The position numbers were made by a program, and so were the translations under genes. Source: a virus. From it: 44,055 nucleotides of DNA. Of the stretch, positions 22,301 to 31,134 are shown piece after piece. Below the pieces are notes generated by a model that saw only the letters and a list, made by a program, of their open reading frames with translations, did no database searches and was not told where the DNA came from. Every line of letters starts with the position of its first letter. Position 1 is the first letter of the stretch. The DNA lies in the IMG/VR virus record IMGVR_UViG_3300025508_000038, positions 1 through 44,055 of that record; one strand, given 5' to 3'.

Positions 22301-22312
22301 TTTGCACCTTAA

Positions 22313-22996
22313 ATGTCATACTTAATTTCTAACATACCTCAGTTTAAGTGTTGGGTAAGAAAAGAATTTACAGCCAACCACAGTAATTATCACGGAGAGT
22401 ATCTACACGCTCTCGTTATAGGTGTTAATACCATTCCAGATAGATCTTTATCATTTCAAGTAGTTTTTACTGGATGTGAGATAGATAATGAAGAAGATGC
22501 ACCAAATGTTCATGGTGGTGCTATGTGGGCAAGAATGCCAATTCAGGGTTTAGTAGCTGATATACCATTAGAAGAATGGCCTACTCCTATGGAAGATCAC
22601 TTAGCTCAACCTTGGGATTGTTTAAGTCATGATCACTCTGTTGTAGTTTTAGATAGAGTAAGTTCATCACCCTGGCTCTGTAAAATAGGTGGTGAGTTTC
22701 ATATGGGTAAGTATTTGTTTACGGTAGATTACACAGAAAACTCTATTGCAGATGATCCTGCTCAACATAAGCAATCACATGTGTTATATTTAACAGATGC
22801 TGGTGAATATACTGGCAACTTTGTAGCTTTACCAAATAATAGAGTAAGAGCTACAAATCCTGCTTTATGGCGTGTGGGTGAAGGAGCTCCCGACTTTATG
22901 CCTTCACAATGGACGCATTCAGCAGAACAACATGAAAGTTATATAGATCCAAACATAACATTTGATAATTTGTATAACCAAGAGGATAATAAATAA
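22313..22996 (+). CDS. Conserved virion-region protein of unknown function
   Basis: 227 residues, MSYLISNIPQFKCWVRKEFT. It is rich in Trp/His with HGGAMWARMPIQ, QPWDCLSHDHSVVVLDRV and GGEFHMGKYLFTVDYTENS. I recognise this as a protein recurring beside head-completion genes in marine phages, but know no function. It overlaps the next gene by one base, so it is probably a structural or assembly partner. Confidence 0.65.
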   Translation: MSYLISNIPQFKCWVRKEFTANHSNYHGEYLHALVIGVNTIPDRSLSFQVVFTGCEIDNEEDAPNVHGGAMWARMPIQGLVADIPLEEWPTPMEDHLAQPWDCLSHDHSVVVLDRVSSSPWLCKIGGEFHMGKYLFTVDYTENSIADDPAQHKQSHVLYLTDAGEYTGNFVALPNNRVRATNPALWRVGEGAPDFMPSQWTHSAEQHESYIDPNITFDNLYNQEDNK

Positions 22997-23667
22997 TGGC
23001 ATTATCAGGAAGCACAAATTTTGAACCAAACGTAACTGAGTTTATTGAAGAAGCATACGAAAGATGTGGAGCTGAACTTAGAACAGGTTATGATCTAAAA
23101 ACAGCAATACGTAGTGTAAACTTAATGCTTGCAGAATGGGCTAATAGAGGTCTAAATCAATGGACTATAGAACAAGCTACACAGACTGTTACAGAGGGAA
23201 CAACTGATTATCCTTTAAATTCTAATGTTATAGATGTTTTAGATGTGGTTGTACGTAGAACAGTAAATCAAACACAAACAGACATAAGTATGAATCGTAT
23301 AAGTAGAAGTGAATATTTAAATATTCCTAATAAAACTACAAAAGCAAGACCTTCACAATTCTTTTTTGATAAATTAAGCACACCATCACTAAAAGTGTGG
23401 CCTGCACCTGAAAATAGCACTGATATTCTAGTTTTTAACAAACTTGTTCGTATGGATGATGCTGATGCAGCTACTAATACTATGGATATGCCATTTAGGT
23501 TTTACCCTTGTTTTGTTGCAGGATTGGCTTACTACATATCATTAAAAAAGAATCCACAACTTACTCCTCAACTAAAAGCTTTGTACGAAGAAGAGTTCCG
23601 TAGAGCTGCTGACCAGGACGAGGATAGAGCATCATTTAGAATCAGACCAAATATAAGGATGAATTAA
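22996..23667 (+). CDS. Head-completion/adaptor protein, P22 gp4-like
   Basis: 223 residues, mostly helical at both ends. TEFIEEAYERCGAELRTGYD, then AIRSVNLMLAEWANRGLN and a central beta part, and LAYYISLKKNPQL then LKALYEEEFRRAADQDEDR, match the layout of gp4-type tail accessory factors that join portal and tail in P22-like podoviruses. Placed before two more connector-like genes. Confidence 0.75.
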   Translation: MALSGSTNFEPNVTEFIEEAYERCGAELRTGYDLKTAIRSVNLMLAEWANRGLNQWTIEQATQTVTEGTTDYPLNSNVIDVLDVVVRRTVNQTQTDISMNRISRSEYLNIPNKTTKARPSQFFFDKLSTPSLKVWPAPENSTDILVFNKLVRMDDADAATNTMDMPFRFYPCFVAGLAYYISLKKNPQLTPQLKALYEEEFRRAADQDEDRASFRIRPNIRMN

Positions 23668-23668
23668 A

Positions 23669-24007
23669 ATGGCATACGCACTTGGTAAATTTGCAAAGGC
23701 TTTATGTGATAGATGTGGTTTTGAATATAAATTAAATGAACTAAAACAAGAATGGAATGGGTTAAAAACCTGTCCAGATTGTTACGAGCCAAAACATCCA
23801 CAACTAGAGCCGCTTACAGCTACTGCTGATCCAGAAGCTTTGTATAAACCAAGACCAAATAATGATGTCGAAGAAGGAGAAGGTTTTGTTGTTGTTGTGC
23901 AATCAAATAACTTTAAACCAGATTTTTTAAATCCATCGACCTTACCGACTAACTTTACAGTTAGCGAGATGACAGGTGGAGTAGGCGAGGTTACAATAGT
24001 TACATGA
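23669..24007 (+). CDS. Zinc-finger-like virion-region protein
   Basis: 112 residues with CDRCGFEYKLNELKQEWNG and CPDCYEPKHPQLEP: two CxxC pairs about 17 residues apart, a compact zinc knuckle. It then has a Pro-rich tail and a beta C-terminus. This family sits consistently between connector genes in marine phages; function unknown. It overlaps the next start by 4 bases. Confidence 0.7.
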   Translation: MAYALGKFAKALCDRCGFEYKLNELKQEWNGLKTCPDCYEPKHPQLEPLTATADPEALYKPRPNNDVEEGEGFVVVVQSNNFKPDFLNPSTLPTNFTVSEMTGGVGEVTIVT

Positions 24008-24678
24008 CACTAGCAGAACTAAAAACATTAATACAAAATTATGTAGAAAATACAGAAACTACATTTGTAGCTACATTAGATGATTTTATTAAAAATGCTG
24101 AAGAAAGAATATTTGAGTTGATACAGTTTGATTATTTTCGTAAAAATGTAACGGGTACTTTATCAACTGGTAATACTTATTTAACAACTCCAAACGATTT
24201 TCAAATGAGTTTTTCTCTTGCAGTAATAGATAGCAATGGTGATTACAAATATTTAGATAAAAAACACACTACTTTTATGCGAGAGTTTAGTGTTGATCCA
24301 ACAGATACTACAGCTAGAAGTCAGCCTTTGTATTATGCAGATTTTGATAAAGAATTATCTACAGCCTCTAATAATGGCTCTACGTTGATTGTAAGCCCCG
24401 TACCAGATGCAGATTATAGTGTTGAACTACACTATCTATTTAAACCAAATTCATTAGTAACAGACACAACTGGCACTTGGGTTTCCCAAAATGCTAGAAA
24501 CGCGTTGCTATATGGAGCCTTAGTGGAAGCTAATATATTTTTAAAGGGTGAAAGCGATTTACAACAACAATACGAGCAACGCTTTTTACTTGAAATTACA
24601 AGGCTTAAAAACCTTGCAGAAGCTCGCGGAAGGAGAGATGAGTACCGTTATGATTCTTTGAGGACAACGGTATCTTAA
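24004..24678 (+). CDS. Tail adaptor/connector protein
   Basis: 224 residues. LKTLIQNYVENTETTFVATL, then IKNAEERIFELIQFDYFRKN and a beta centre with YADFDKELSTASNNGSTLIV and PDADYSVELHYLF, then the helical ARNALLYGALVEANIFLK, is the pattern of a widespread phage adaptor that docks beneath the portal (tail-tubular-A/gp4-like fold). Second connector in this cluster. Confidence 0.72.
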   Translation: MTLAELKTLIQNYVENTETTFVATLDDFIKNAEERIFELIQFDYFRKNVTGTLSTGNTYLTTPNDFQMSFSLAVIDSNGDYKYLDKKHTTFMREFSVDPTDTTARSQPLYYADFDKELSTASNNGSTLIVSPVPDADYSVELHYLFKPNSLVTDTTGTWVSQNARNALLYGALVEANIFLKGESDLQQQYEQRFLLEITRLKNLAEARGRRDEYRYDSLRTTVS

Positions 24679-24685
24679 AAAATAC

Positions 24686-25417
24686 ATGGAAAAAATTGAA
24701 AGTCTAAAGGGCAAATCAGTAGCTATAGTTGGTCTTGGTAAAAGCTGGTTTGATTACAATCTAGCAAAATCACACGGAGTACACTTTGATGAGGTGTGGG
24801 CAATAAATGGTGTAGGTACGGTAATCTATCACGATAGAGTATTTATGATGGATCCTGCGTCTAGGTTCTTAAATACAGAAGATGCAGGTGGTCAAACTGA
24901 AAGTATGGCAAAAATGTTACAAGAGCATAAAGGTCCTATCTATACGTGTGAATTGGATGATAGATGTCCTGGATTAGTTGAATATCCTGTAGAAGAGGTG
25001 ATTCAAGACCTAAACTGTTATTACCTAAATAATACGGTTGCTTACGCAATAGCTTTTGCGTTATGGAATGAAGTATCAGTTTTAAAAATGTTTGGGGTAG
25101 ATTTTTCATACAAAGGTAATTTACATTTTGCAGAAGCAGGAAGAGGTTGTACTGAGTTTTGGTTAAGTAAATGTATATCAGCAGGTATGCAAGTAGAAGT
25201 AGCACACACATCTGGGTTACTTGATACAGACGTTCCAGCAGAACAAAAACTATACGGTTATCATAGATTAGCTAATCCTTTGGTAGTCATGGCGGATGAA
25301 AATGGTCTAAAAGTTGAAAAAATTAATAATCTTCAAATTACTAGAAAAACACAAGAACCTGTATTAATTGATCGTAATGATTCACACCTAAAACCACCAG
25401 AGCCAAACAAATGGTAG
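24686..25417 (+). CDS. Rossmann-like DUF115/MptE-type protein
   Basis: 243 residues. GKSVAIVGLGKSWFDYNLAK at the start is a Gly-rich Rossmann loop. WAINGVGTVIYHDRVFMMDP follows, and later LKMFGVDFSYKGNLHFAEAG and TEFWLSKCISAGMQVEV. This resembles DUF115-like proteins, related to sugar transferases and the MptE kinase. Such genes recur in marine phage structural regions. It may modify a glycan or a virion protein; the substrate is unknown. No other glycan genes are nearby. Confidence 0.6.
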   Translation: MEKIESLKGKSVAIVGLGKSWFDYNLAKSHGVHFDEVWAINGVGTVIYHDRVFMMDPASRFLNTEDAGGQTESMAKMLQEHKGPIYTCELDDRCPGLVEYPVEEVIQDLNCYYLNNTVAYAIAFALWNEVSVLKMFGVDFSYKGNLHFAEAGRGCTEFWLSKCISAGMQVEVAHTSGLLDTDVPAEQKLYGYHRLANPLVVMADENGLKVEKINNLQITRKTQEPVLIDRNDSHLKPPEPNKW

Positions 25418-25710
25418 ATTCTATTACGCCAGCAGGTATGCCTGGATTAGGTATAATAGAGGCAAAAACATCTAATTATGGCGGCCATCCTCCAGAGTTT
25501 TGGGCAGAAAGACTTACTGAAAAAATAGTAAGCAGTAGTGACAGTGAAGATCCATATATAAAAGAACAAGCAAGAGCGTACAGAGATATGATTTATCAGG
25601 TTTGTTTGATTTATATAAAAAATGCTTTAAAATCTTATAAAGCTACTTTGATACAAGATTTATCTGGTCAAGGTAGCGAAGATATAGCAAAAATAATTAA
25701 AGGTATTTAA
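25411..25710 (+). CDS. Small conserved protein with HPPEFWAERLTEKIV motif
   Basis: 99 residues. An N-terminal Gly/Pro stretch (MVDSITPAGMPGLGI), then HPPEFWAERLTEKIV and a helical region. This short family is common in marine phages beside tail genes; function unknown. It overlaps the previous gene by 7 bases. Confidence 0.65.
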   Translation: MVDSITPAGMPGLGIIEAKTSNYGGHPPEFWAERLTEKIVSSSDSEDPYIKEQARAYRDMIYQVCLIYIKNALKSYKATLIQDLSGQGSEDIAKIIKGI

Positions 25711-25711
25711 T

Positions 25712-26137
25712 ATGGCCATTACATCAACATTAACTACAAGTTTTAAAAAAGAACTATTAACTGCAACACATAACTTTGCAACTAATGGTAATGCTTTTAA
25801 ACTTGCTCTATTCACAAGTTCTGCCACTATGGGAGCAACTACAACTGCCTATTCAACTTCACAAGAAGTAAGTGGTACTAACTATACAGCAGGCGGAGCC
25901 GCTTTAACTAAAGTCGCACCAACAAGCGGTGGTACTACAGGATTTACTGATTTTGCTGATTTAACATTTGGAACAGCAACAGTAACAGCAAGAGGTTGTT
26001 TAATCTATAATGATACTAATAGTGATAAATCTGTTGCTACTATAGACTTTGGTGGAGATAAAACATCCACAGCAGGTGATTTCACTATTGTTTTTCCAGC
26101 AGCAGCAGCCAGTACAGCTATTATCAGAATAGCTTAG
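25712..26137 (+). CDS. Tail-associated beta protein
   Basis: 141 residues, MAITSTLTTSFKKELLTATH, then FKLALFTSSATMG, TNYTAGGAALTKV and FADLTFGTATVTARGCLIYN, ending FPAAAASTAIIRIA. This is a well-recognised phage structural family with unknown place in the particle, usually just upstream of tail-fibre genes. All beta, no membrane or signal segments. Confidence 0.7.
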   Translation: MAITSTLTTSFKKELLTATHNFATNGNAFKLALFTSSATMGATTTAYSTSQEVSGTNYTAGGAALTKVAPTSGGTTGFTDFADLTFGTATVTARGCLIYNDTNSDKSVATIDFGGDKTSTAGDFTIVFPAAAASTAIIRIA

Positions 26138-26148
26138 TCTAGCCTAAT

Positions 26149-26910
26149 ATGGCTAATATAACTGGTTGGGGCAGAGGAACCTGGGGTTCTAATACTTGGG
26201 GCGAACCAAATCCAGTTACTCTCACAGGTTTAGCAGCTACAAGTGCTGTTGGTTCTGTAACTATCGTAGCGAAAGCTAATGTAATTCCAACAGGACAATC
26301 AGCAACTGGATCAGTAGGTACGCCTACTTTTGATTGTGAAGCTAATCTAACTCTTACAGGTCAATCAGCAACATCTGCTGTAGGCACACCAACCGTTGTA
26401 GCAAAAGCAAATATTACGCCATCTACGCAAGTAGGAACTAGTGCTTTAGGCACTATATCTATAGTTGCAAAAGCAAATATAGTACCAACAGGACAATCTG
26501 CAACGTCTGCTATCGGAGGTGTTGGTGTTAATGGTGATGCTGTTGCTAACGCACCAGGAGCCGTAGGATCTGTCGGTAGTGTTGGCGTAGATGTAGATGG
26601 AGAAGCTAACGTTATTATATCAGGAGTTGCAGCTACTTCAGCAGTAGGATCTGTAACCATTCATCACAACGCACAGTTTAGTATTGATGGTGTTAATGCC
26701 ACAGGTGATGTAGGTTCTGTTACCATAACAGCTAAAGGAAACATAAGTGTTACTGGAGTTGAGGCTACTGGATCTGTAGGTAGTGTATTAGTTTGGTCGC
26801 TAATAGATGATACACAAACAAAAAATTATGCTAATATAAATACTGACCAAAGTTCATCCTTTGCTGAAATAAATGAAACACAAAGTCCAAATTGGGAAGA
26901 GGTAGCATAG
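26149..26910 (+). CDS. 22-residue repeat tail protein
   Basis: 253 residues. After GWGRGTWGSNTWGEP there are about nine copies of a 22-residue unit of type TGQSATSAVGSVTIVAKANV (residues about 23-217), then a short C-terminus with DDTQTKNYANINTDQSSSF. Gly/Val/Ala-rich repeats of this kind form beta shafts. The W-G-G-W-G-x-WG opening and the TQ-PNW end are typical of marine phage tail proteins. Likely a fibre shaft or tail-surface protein. Confidence 0.65.
   Translation: MANITGWGRGTWGSNTWGEPNPVTLTGLAATSAVGSVTIVAKANVIPTGQSATGSVGTPTFDCEANLTLTGQSATSAVGTPTVVAKANITPSTQVGTSALGTISIVAKANIVPTGQSATSAIGGVGVNGDAVANAPGAVGSVGSVGVDVDGEANVIISGVAATSAVGSVTIHHNAQFSIDGVNATGDVGSVTITAKGNISVTGVEATGSVGSVLVWSLIDDTQTKNYANINTDQSSSFAEINETQSPNWEEVA
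26215..26800 (+). repeat. About nine 66-base in-frame repeats
   Basis: Units encode a 22-residue pattern ending in AKAN or similar. Copies 5 and 6 vary in length (24 and 20 residues). Divergence at DNA level shows the array is old rather than a recent slippage. Confidence 0.75.
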
Positions 26911-26913
26911 AAT

Positions 26914-28890
26914 ATGGCAACTTATGTAAATGATTTAAGATTAAAAGAGATAGCGACAGGTGATGAGTCAGGAACCTGGGGAACCTCTACGAATACAAAT
27001 TTAGAACTTATTGGTGAAGCATTTAGCTTTGGAACAGAAGGAATAACAACAAACGCTGACACTCATACAACAACAATAGCAGACGGATCAACAGATCCTG
27101 GTAGAAGTTTATATCTAAAATATACAGGTACTCTCGATAGTGCTTGTACTATTACTATTGGACCAAACACAGTATCTAAACTTTGGTTTATAGAAAACGG
27201 AACATCTGGTTCACAAAACATAATTATTTCACAAGGCAGTGGAGCTAACATAACTATACCTGCTGGAGATACTAAAGCAATTTACTCTGATGGAGCAGGT
27301 TCAGGAGCAGCTATGATAGATGCTTTTGCTAGTCTTAGCGTTGTAGATCTTAAAGTACAAGATGATTTAACAGTTACAGATGATATGACTGTTGGTGGCA
27401 CGTTAGGTGTTACAGGAGTTTTAACAGCTACCTCACTAGACATCTCTGGCGACATAGACGTAGACGGAACTACTAATTTAGATGTAGTAGATATTGACGG
27501 TGCTGTTGATATGGCCTCTACTCTTACAGTTGGTTCTACAATAAATGGACTTACTTTAGCAGTTGGTGGTCTTTCAGGTCCAACAAGTCAAAACATGGCT
27601 ATTAACACTCCTAACTCTTTTAGAGTAAATATTGATTCAAATAATGATGGTTCGAGTGAAGTTTTTGTAGTTGGTCATGGTCAAACTGGTGTAGATAATA
27701 GTAATAATGTTTTATTAGGAATAACTGAGTCTGGTGTTGGTACTTTTAATGGAACATTAACAATTACCACTACAGACAACTCTAATACATTAACACTTAT
27801 ATCAACTGACGCAGATGCATCCGTTGGTCCTGTATTAGATTTATACAGAAACTCTGGAAGTCCTGCTGATGATGATTTTTTAGGCAAAATTAATTTTAGA
27901 GGCAGAAACGATAACTCTCAAGATGTTGACTATGGTTTTTTATCATACTTTATATCTGATGCTTCAGATGGAACCGAAGATGCATTTATGCAAATGGGTT
28001 TAATGAAAGGTGGTTCTAGTCATCTTTTAATGGAAGCCACATCAACTGAAACTGTATTTAACCAAGGAAGTGTTGACCAAGACTTTAGAGTCGAATCAGA
28101 TGGACAAACTCATGCTTTGTTTGTAGATGCTGGTAATAATAAAGTTGGAATAAATCAAGCAACTCCATTAGCTCCATTACACGTAACTATTGAAGGTACT
28201 GCACCTACAATATCATCAAATACAGTAGCAGTATTTAATAGAAATGGTGGGGTAAGCCATGAAGCATATATATCTATTATAAGTGGAGCAACAGGTGCCT
28301 CTGCTATTCATTTTGGCGATAACGATGAAGATATTGGGAGAATAGAATATAGACACGCTTCGGCAAATGCAGACCACATGGCGTTTCAAGTGGCTGGTGC
28401 AGAAAAAGCACGTATTTTAAGTACAGGTGGTATAACCTTTAATGGCGATACATCAACAGCTAACTCACTTGATGATTACGAAGAAGGTGATTATGACGCA
28501 ACTGTAACTTGTGCTAGTGGAAGTATAACTTTAGATGGTACTTTTAACAGATTGTCATACACAAAAGTAGGTAGGTTGGTTCAAGTTAATGGGCAACTAA
28601 AAATATCTGCTGTAAGCAGTCCAACTGGTGCTACTACAATAAACTTACCATTTGTTGTTGGTAATTTTACAGATACAGCAGGTGCAGCAACTTGTCCAGG
28701 ACTAGGATATTTTAATGGTTCAGCAATAACAAACGGAAGTTATGTAGTTTACCAAGAAGTAGTAGAAAACACAGGCTATGTGAGGTTATATGTTAAAGGT
28801 ACAATTAATGGTGCTAGTAATATAGGTGATGACATTACAGCAGCAAATTCAGAATTATATATAAATGTAACATACCAAACAGAAACATAA
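26914..28890 (+). CDS. Tail fibre / receptor-binding protein
   Basis: 658 residues. The N-terminus (MATYVNDLRLKEIATGDESG, then WGTSTNTNLELIGEAFSFGT) is the familiar virion-anchor of marine phage fibres. A repetitive beta shaft follows, with DDLTVTDDMTVGGTLGVTG-type repeats around 145-215. A C-terminal domain from about 535 (EEGDYDATVTCASGSITLDG, then RLSYTKVGRLVQVNGQLK) matches receptor-binding tips. There is no chaperone gene right after. Confidence 0.82.
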   Translation: MATYVNDLRLKEIATGDESGTWGTSTNTNLELIGEAFSFGTEGITTNADTHTTTIADGSTDPGRSLYLKYTGTLDSACTITIGPNTVSKLWFIENGTSGSQNIIISQGSGANITIPAGDTKAIYSDGAGSGAAMIDAFASLSVVDLKVQDDLTVTDDMTVGGTLGVTGVLTATSLDISGDIDVDGTTNLDVVDIDGAVDMASTLTVGSTINGLTLAVGGLSGPTSQNMAINTPNSFRVNIDSNNDGSSEVFVVGHGQTGVDNSNNVLLGITESGVGTFNGTLTITTTDNSNTLTLISTDADASVGPVLDLYRNSGSPADDDFLGKINFRGRNDNSQDVDYGFLSYFISDASDGTEDAFMQMGLMKGGSSHLLMEATSTETVFNQGSVDQDFRVESDGQTHALFVDAGNNKVGINQATPLAPLHVTIEGTAPTISSNTVAVFNRNGGVSHEAYISIISGATGASAIHFGDNDEDIGRIEYRHASANADHMAFQVAGAEKARILSTGGITFNGDTSTANSLDDYEEGDYDATVTCASGSITLDGTFNRLSYTKVGRLVQVNGQLKISAVSSPTGATTINLPFVVGNFTDTAGAATCPGLGYFNGSAITNGSYVVYQEVVENTGYVRLYVKGTINGASNIGDDITAANSELYINVTYQTET

Positions 28891-28944
28891 AAATTTTAAC
28901 AATATGCTTAGTGGATTCTAGGCACAGACAAAAGGAAAAATAAA

Positions 28945-29235
28945 ATGGCAATAACAAAAACAATAGTAGATGACAAAATAGAAATTGTAGGAGACTACAA
29001 AGCTATACAAGTCAGAACAGCTTCTGTAATTAAAGAAGATGGAGTAGAACTAACAAGGTCTTTTAGTAGGCGTGTAATAGAGTGCGTATCATCAAGTCAC
29101 GATGGTAGTTCTTGGACTCATACCGATACAGATATGAGCAGCGAATCATCTGAACTGCAAGGCATAGCAACAGCAGTATGGACTACTACAATTAAAAACG
29201 CTAAGAAAGCAGCTAACGAAGCAATAGGCATTTAA
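28945..29235 (+). CDS. Small conserved protein after the fibre
   Basis: 96 residues, MAITKTIVDDKIEIVGDYKA. A beta N-terminal half (IQVRTASVIKEDGVELTRSF, then RRVIECVSSSHDG) and a helical end (IKNAKKAANEAIGI). This type is frequent downstream of tail fibres in marine phages; perhaps a fibre accessory. No enzyme motif. Confidence 0.68.
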   Translation: MAITKTIVDDKIEIVGDYKAIQVRTASVIKEDGVELTRSFSRRVIECVSSSHDGSSWTHTDTDMSSESSELQGIATAVWTTTIKNAKKAANEAIGI

Positions 29236-29246
29236 TAAGGTAAAAA

Positions 29247-29501
29247 ATGATAAAAGAAAATAAAGAACCAGTAGTAATATTAGATGATAAAGAAATGAAA
29301 GTTGCTGATCTGTCAACAGAGCAACAATACTTACATACACAAATATTAGATTTAACCAATAAACAAAAACGCATACAGTTTGAACTTGACCAAGTTAATG
29401 CCAGTTTAAGTGTGTTTAAAAACGCATTTATAGATTCTGCAAAACAAAAAGCAGATGAAGTTTTAAATAATCCAAAGGAGGATGATAATGACAATTCTTA
29501 A
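29247..29501 (+). CDS. Coiled-coil protein (84 aa)
   Basis: MIKENKEPVVILDDKEMKVA followed by a continuous helix from about residue 20 with heptads (LTNKQKRIQFELDQVNASLS), ending in an acidic tail. The pattern is familiar from marine phages upstream of membrane proteins. Overlaps the next gene by 14 bases. Possibly a lysis accessory; function not established. Confidence 0.62.
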   Translation: MIKENKEPVVILDDKEMKVADLSTEQQYLHTQILDLTNKQKRIQFELDQVNASLSVFKNAFIDSAKQKADEVLNNPKEDDNDNS

Positions 29502-29658
29502 TATATTTTCATGGATAACAACCATAATAGCGATTGCATCATTTGTTGCAGCTATCACACCAACACCTCAGGGTAATTGGTGGTTAGGCAAACTTTACCG
29601 CATCATTGATTGGTGTGCCCTTAATGTTTTAAAGGCCAAGGAGAAACATAATGAGTAG
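29488..29658 (+). CDS. Small membrane protein (56 aa)
   Basis: Starts MTILNIFSWITTIIAIASFV. One membrane helix (about residues 5-24), then TPTPQGNWWLGKLYRIIDWC and LNVLKAKEKHNE. The TPTP-(x)-GKLYRIID-ALN--KAK end is shared by small membrane proteins of marine cyanophages and other phages. AAAGGAGGATGATA precedes the ATG. A lysis or holin-accessory role is possible. Confidence 0.65.
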   Translation: MTILNIFSWITTIIAIASFVAAITPTPQGNWWLGKLYRIIDWCALNVLKAKEKHNE

Positions 29659-29809
29659 CTGGTGGAGTAATTTAGTAGATAAAATAACTGGCACTAAAAG
29701 AGTTGAAGTTAGAGCTAGAAACAAAAAAGGTCATTACGTAGCTGACGATAAATCAACACCAGATGTTAATGAAGCTTACACAACTAAAAGGGTTAAGAAC
29801 GATAAATAA
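29651..29809 (+). CDS. Small basic protein (52 aa)
   Basis: MSSWWSNLVDKITGTKRVEV, then RARNKKGHYVADDKSTPDVN. Basic, with GHYVADDKSTPDVNEAY, a pattern known to me from marine phages without function. Overlaps the preceding gene by 8 bases and the nuclease gene by one, so probably co-translated. Confidence 0.62.
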   Translation: MSSWWSNLVDKITGTKRVEVRARNKKGHYVADDKSTPDVNEAYTTKRVKNDK

Positions 29810-30189
29810 TGGCAAAATCTCCTGATGCGTTTGTTTACAATGCTACATTAGACCGTATTGTTGATGGAGATACATTTGATTGTATTTTAGATTTAGGATT
29901 TAATGTCAAGCTGCACAAACAAAGAGTACGTTTGAGTGGTATTGATACACCAGAATCTAGAACACGTGATCTTGCTGAAAAAAAACTAGGGTTAGCTGCA
30001 AAGACTAGGCTTGGTGAGTTATGTTGCGGTACTTTTAAAGTTAAATCTTTAGGTAAAGGAAAATATGGACGCATAATTGGTATACCATATACAGAAGATG
30101 GTAAAGACATTTGCCAAATGCTTATCAAAGAAGGTCATGCTGTGATCTATAATGGCGGAAAAAAAACAAAAGTATGGGGTAATTACTAA
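29809..30189 (+). CDS. Micrococcal-nuclease-like (SNase) nuclease
   Basis: 126 residues, near full SNase domain. RIVDGDTFDC gives Asp19/Asp21, RVRLSGIDTPES gives Arg41, Asp46, Thr47 and Glu49, and GKGKYGRIIG gives Arg88, the full active-site set of staphylococcal nuclease. It is a Ca2+-dependent sugar non-specific nuclease. No signal peptide is visible, so it probably acts in the cytoplasm, for example in host DNA breakdown, or after lysis. It sits at the head of the lysis/membrane region. Confidence 0.85.
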   Translation: MAKSPDAFVYNATLDRIVDGDTFDCILDLGFNVKLHKQRVRLSGIDTPESRTRDLAEKKLGLAAKTRLGELCCGTFKVKSLGKGKYGRIIGIPYTEDGKDICQMLIKEGHAVIYNGGKKTKVWGNY

Positions 30190-30566
30190 TGAATGATGGA
30201 CAAGAAAGATTTAGCGGCGACATGAGTCGTAATGAAGTTGAAATAGATCTTAATAAATTTATGGCAATGGTTTCAGAGATTGGAGAACTAAAACAAAAAA
30301 TTATGGAAATGGAGAATGAGAGAGAACCAGATAATCCTTGGCAAAAGGTTATATGGTTTTCTCAAATGATTGACGCATGGCGTTTATTTCCTAGAGCATT
30401 TTTAAGTATTTACATGATATTGTTATACAAATGTACTATATGGTTTATGAACTTACCTGAACCATCATTTGAACAATCAGGTTTAATTTCTATAGTAGTA
30501 GGAGCAGGTGCTGCTTGGTTTGGTTTATACGCAGGAACAGCCAAAGATAAAATAAATAGTAAATAA
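30189..30566 (+). CDS. Holin-like membrane protein
   Basis: 125 residues. A cytoplasmic charged N-terminus with a coiled segment (about 18-45, SEIGELKQKIMEMENERE), WRLFPRAFLSIYMILLYKC with a first membrane helix (about 68-90), and a second helix SIVVGAGAAWFGLYAGTAKD (about 100-118). The LFPR and VGAGAAWFGLY signature is that of phage holins/holin-associated proteins. In the lysis region with spanin and lysozyme genes 6-7 kb downstream. Confidence 0.7.
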   Translation: MNDGQERFSGDMSRNEVEIDLNKFMAMVSEIGELKQKIMEMENEREPDNPWQKVIWFSQMIDAWRLFPRAFLSIYMILLYKCTIWFMNLPEPSFEQSGLISIVVGAGAAWFGLYAGTAKDKINSK

Positions 30567-30859
30567 TGGAAACCTTTGACCTTATAGAAAAGGTCGGACT
30601 ACCCATAGCTGGTGGTCTTATTATGGGTTACTTTATATTTCTTATTATGAAACAGCTTATGGGAAATCTTGTAAGTGATATAAAAGGAATACAAGGTATT
30701 ACTAAGATGCTTATTACTAGAGCATCAATAATGAACAACGATATTATCAGAATAGATACATCCGTATCTAGTGCTTTAAATTTAAAACCAGACTTAGATA
30801 GAATAGCTAGAGCAGAAAACTTTGTAGAAGATGGAAAGATAGACGCTAGAAGAGATTAA
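30566..30859 (+). CDS. Single-pass membrane protein A (tandem pair)
   Basis: 97 residues: METFDLIEKVGLPIAGGLIM then GYFIFLIMKQLM (helix about 10-30), then a helical extracytoplasmic or cytoplasmic tail (IKGIQGITKMLITRASIMNN). Same layout as the following gene, so a duplication. I recognise it as the EKxGxPIAGGLxxGYFIF type found in marine phages; function unknown, perhaps holin-associated. Confidence 0.62.
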   Translation: METFDLIEKVGLPIAGGLIMGYFIFLIMKQLMGNLVSDIKGIQGITKMLITRASIMNNDIIRIDTSVSSALNLKPDLDRIARAENFVEDGKIDARRD

Positions 30860-31134
30860 TGGACATAGTAACTTTAGTAGAAAAGTTTGGCTTTACAACT
30901 ATTATGGTCGTAGGTCTTGGTTACTTTGTTTATTATGTATGGCAAACAATTACCAATACTATTGATCCAGCCGTATCAGAAATGAAAACAACTATTATTC
31001 GCCTTACTGACCAACTTAGACTGCTTGACCAAGATATGATACGCTTACAAGAGAAAGTTAATACTGTATTAGAATTAAATGAAAAGAAAAATAACACAAA
31101 GACAACAAGTACAAGAAGAAATAGAAAAAACTAG
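30859..31134 (+). CDS. Single-pass membrane protein B (tandem pair)
   Basis: 91 residues: MDIVTLVEKFGFTTIMVVGL, helix to about residue 30, then a helical tail (TTIIRLTDQLRLLDQDMIRL) and a basic end (KTTSTRRNRKN). Shares M-x4-(L/V)EK-G start, GYF-F/VY and D-IRL elements with its neighbour. It ends 16 bases before the csgF-like start. Confidence 0.62.
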   Translation: MDIVTLVEKFGFTTIMVVGLGYFVYYVWQTITNTIDPAVSEMKTTIIRLTDQLRLLDQDMIRLQEKVNTVLELNEKKNNTKTTSTRRNRKN

